A stretch of 64,000 nucleotides of DNA from Aureivirga marina (lineage in GTDB: Bacteria; Bacteroidota; Bacteroidia; Flavobacteriales; Flavobacteriaceae): assembly GCF_015767265.1 (NCBI RefSeq), contig NZ_JADPIB010000001.1, positions 186,001-250,000 on the forward strand. Reading direction: 5' to 3'. The notes beneath the pieces were generated by a model. The model was not told the origin of the DNA. It saw only the letters and a program-made list of their open reading frames with translations, and did no database searches. A program made the translations under genes and the position numbers. Every line of letters begins with the position of its first letter. Positions within the stretch are counted from its first letter, which is position 1. This document shows positions 63,703 through 64,000 of the stretch, one piece after another.

Positions 63703-64000
<298 letters not shown>

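Overview
The window is a low-GC (about 30 %) chromosomal segment of a member of the Bacteroidota, most probably a marine Flavobacteriaceae of the Tenacibaculum/Polaribacter kind. The genus is inferred, because no search could be run. The evidence is: type IX secretion (T9SS) sorting domains on two secreted proteins; promoters of the Bacteroidota form TAnnTTTG, some with an upstream TTG; Bacteroidota-typical families (DUF6503, DUF4834, DUF3467 next to rpoC, DUF5117-type zinc proteases, a fused E1 alpha/beta dehydrogenase, kynurenine degradation genes); and few purine-rich ribosome binding sites. No rRNA, CRISPR array, insertion sequence or prophage is visible. One tRNA gene, tRNA-Ser(UGA), is present.

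Layout. 0-6 kb: a 42-bp tandem repeat array, the fused E1 dehydrogenase and a pseudo-M1 peptidase joined to a beta-barrel. 6-10 kb: a Crp/Fnr regulator, a PspC-like membrane protein, a K+ channel with an RCK domain, a lipoprotein and an M43 protease exported by T9SS. 10-14 kb: kmo and kynU (kynurenine to 3-hydroxyanthranilate) and a UbiA-like membrane protein. 14-17.4 kb: a DUF6503 lipoprotein and a large zinc metalloprotease. 17.4-22.4 kb is the most accessory-looking stretch: a second 42-bp repeat array related to the first, a CPBP protease, small membrane proteins and lipoproteins, an ADP-ribosylglycohydrolase, and at least two decayed genes. 22.4-26 kb: a VOC protein, mdh and gyrB. 26-29.2 kb: a GbsR/MarR regulator and a three-gene operon (TIGR01777 oxidoreductase, membrane-SRPBCC protein, methyltransferase), each preceded by the same long palindrome. 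29.2-34.5 kb: a propeller lipoprotein, a long RluA-type pseudouridine synthase, a small periplasmic protein, Ppx/GppA, SixA-like phosphatase and pdxH. 34.6-36 kb: a divergent HxlR regulator/DJ-1 pair with two operator-like palindromes around the promoter. 36-41 kb: a DASS transporter, tRNA-Ser, aroC and a DUF885 lipoprotein.

41-44.8 kb holds a LytS/LytTR-type two-component pair with a periplasmic propeller sensor; 56.7-60.2 kb holds a second propeller-sensor pair of the NarL/HisKA_3 type. Between them lie YfhO, DUF4834, a beta-barrel with a very lysine-rich tail, a GNAT protein, rsmE, a six-repeat fibronectin-like T9SS protein, and a tight operon of three genes I do not recognise. 60.3-62.8 kb has two overlapping glycosyltransferases. 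A roughly 550-bp gene-free stretch follows, then DUF3467 and the 3' end of rpoC run off the right edge.

Nothing here is a clear new defence or mobile system. The points most worth checking are the paired palindromes of the GbsR and HxlR loci, the related 42-bp repeat arrays, the uncharacterised three-gene operon beside a propeller two-component system, and the gene graveyard at 21.4-22.2 kb.
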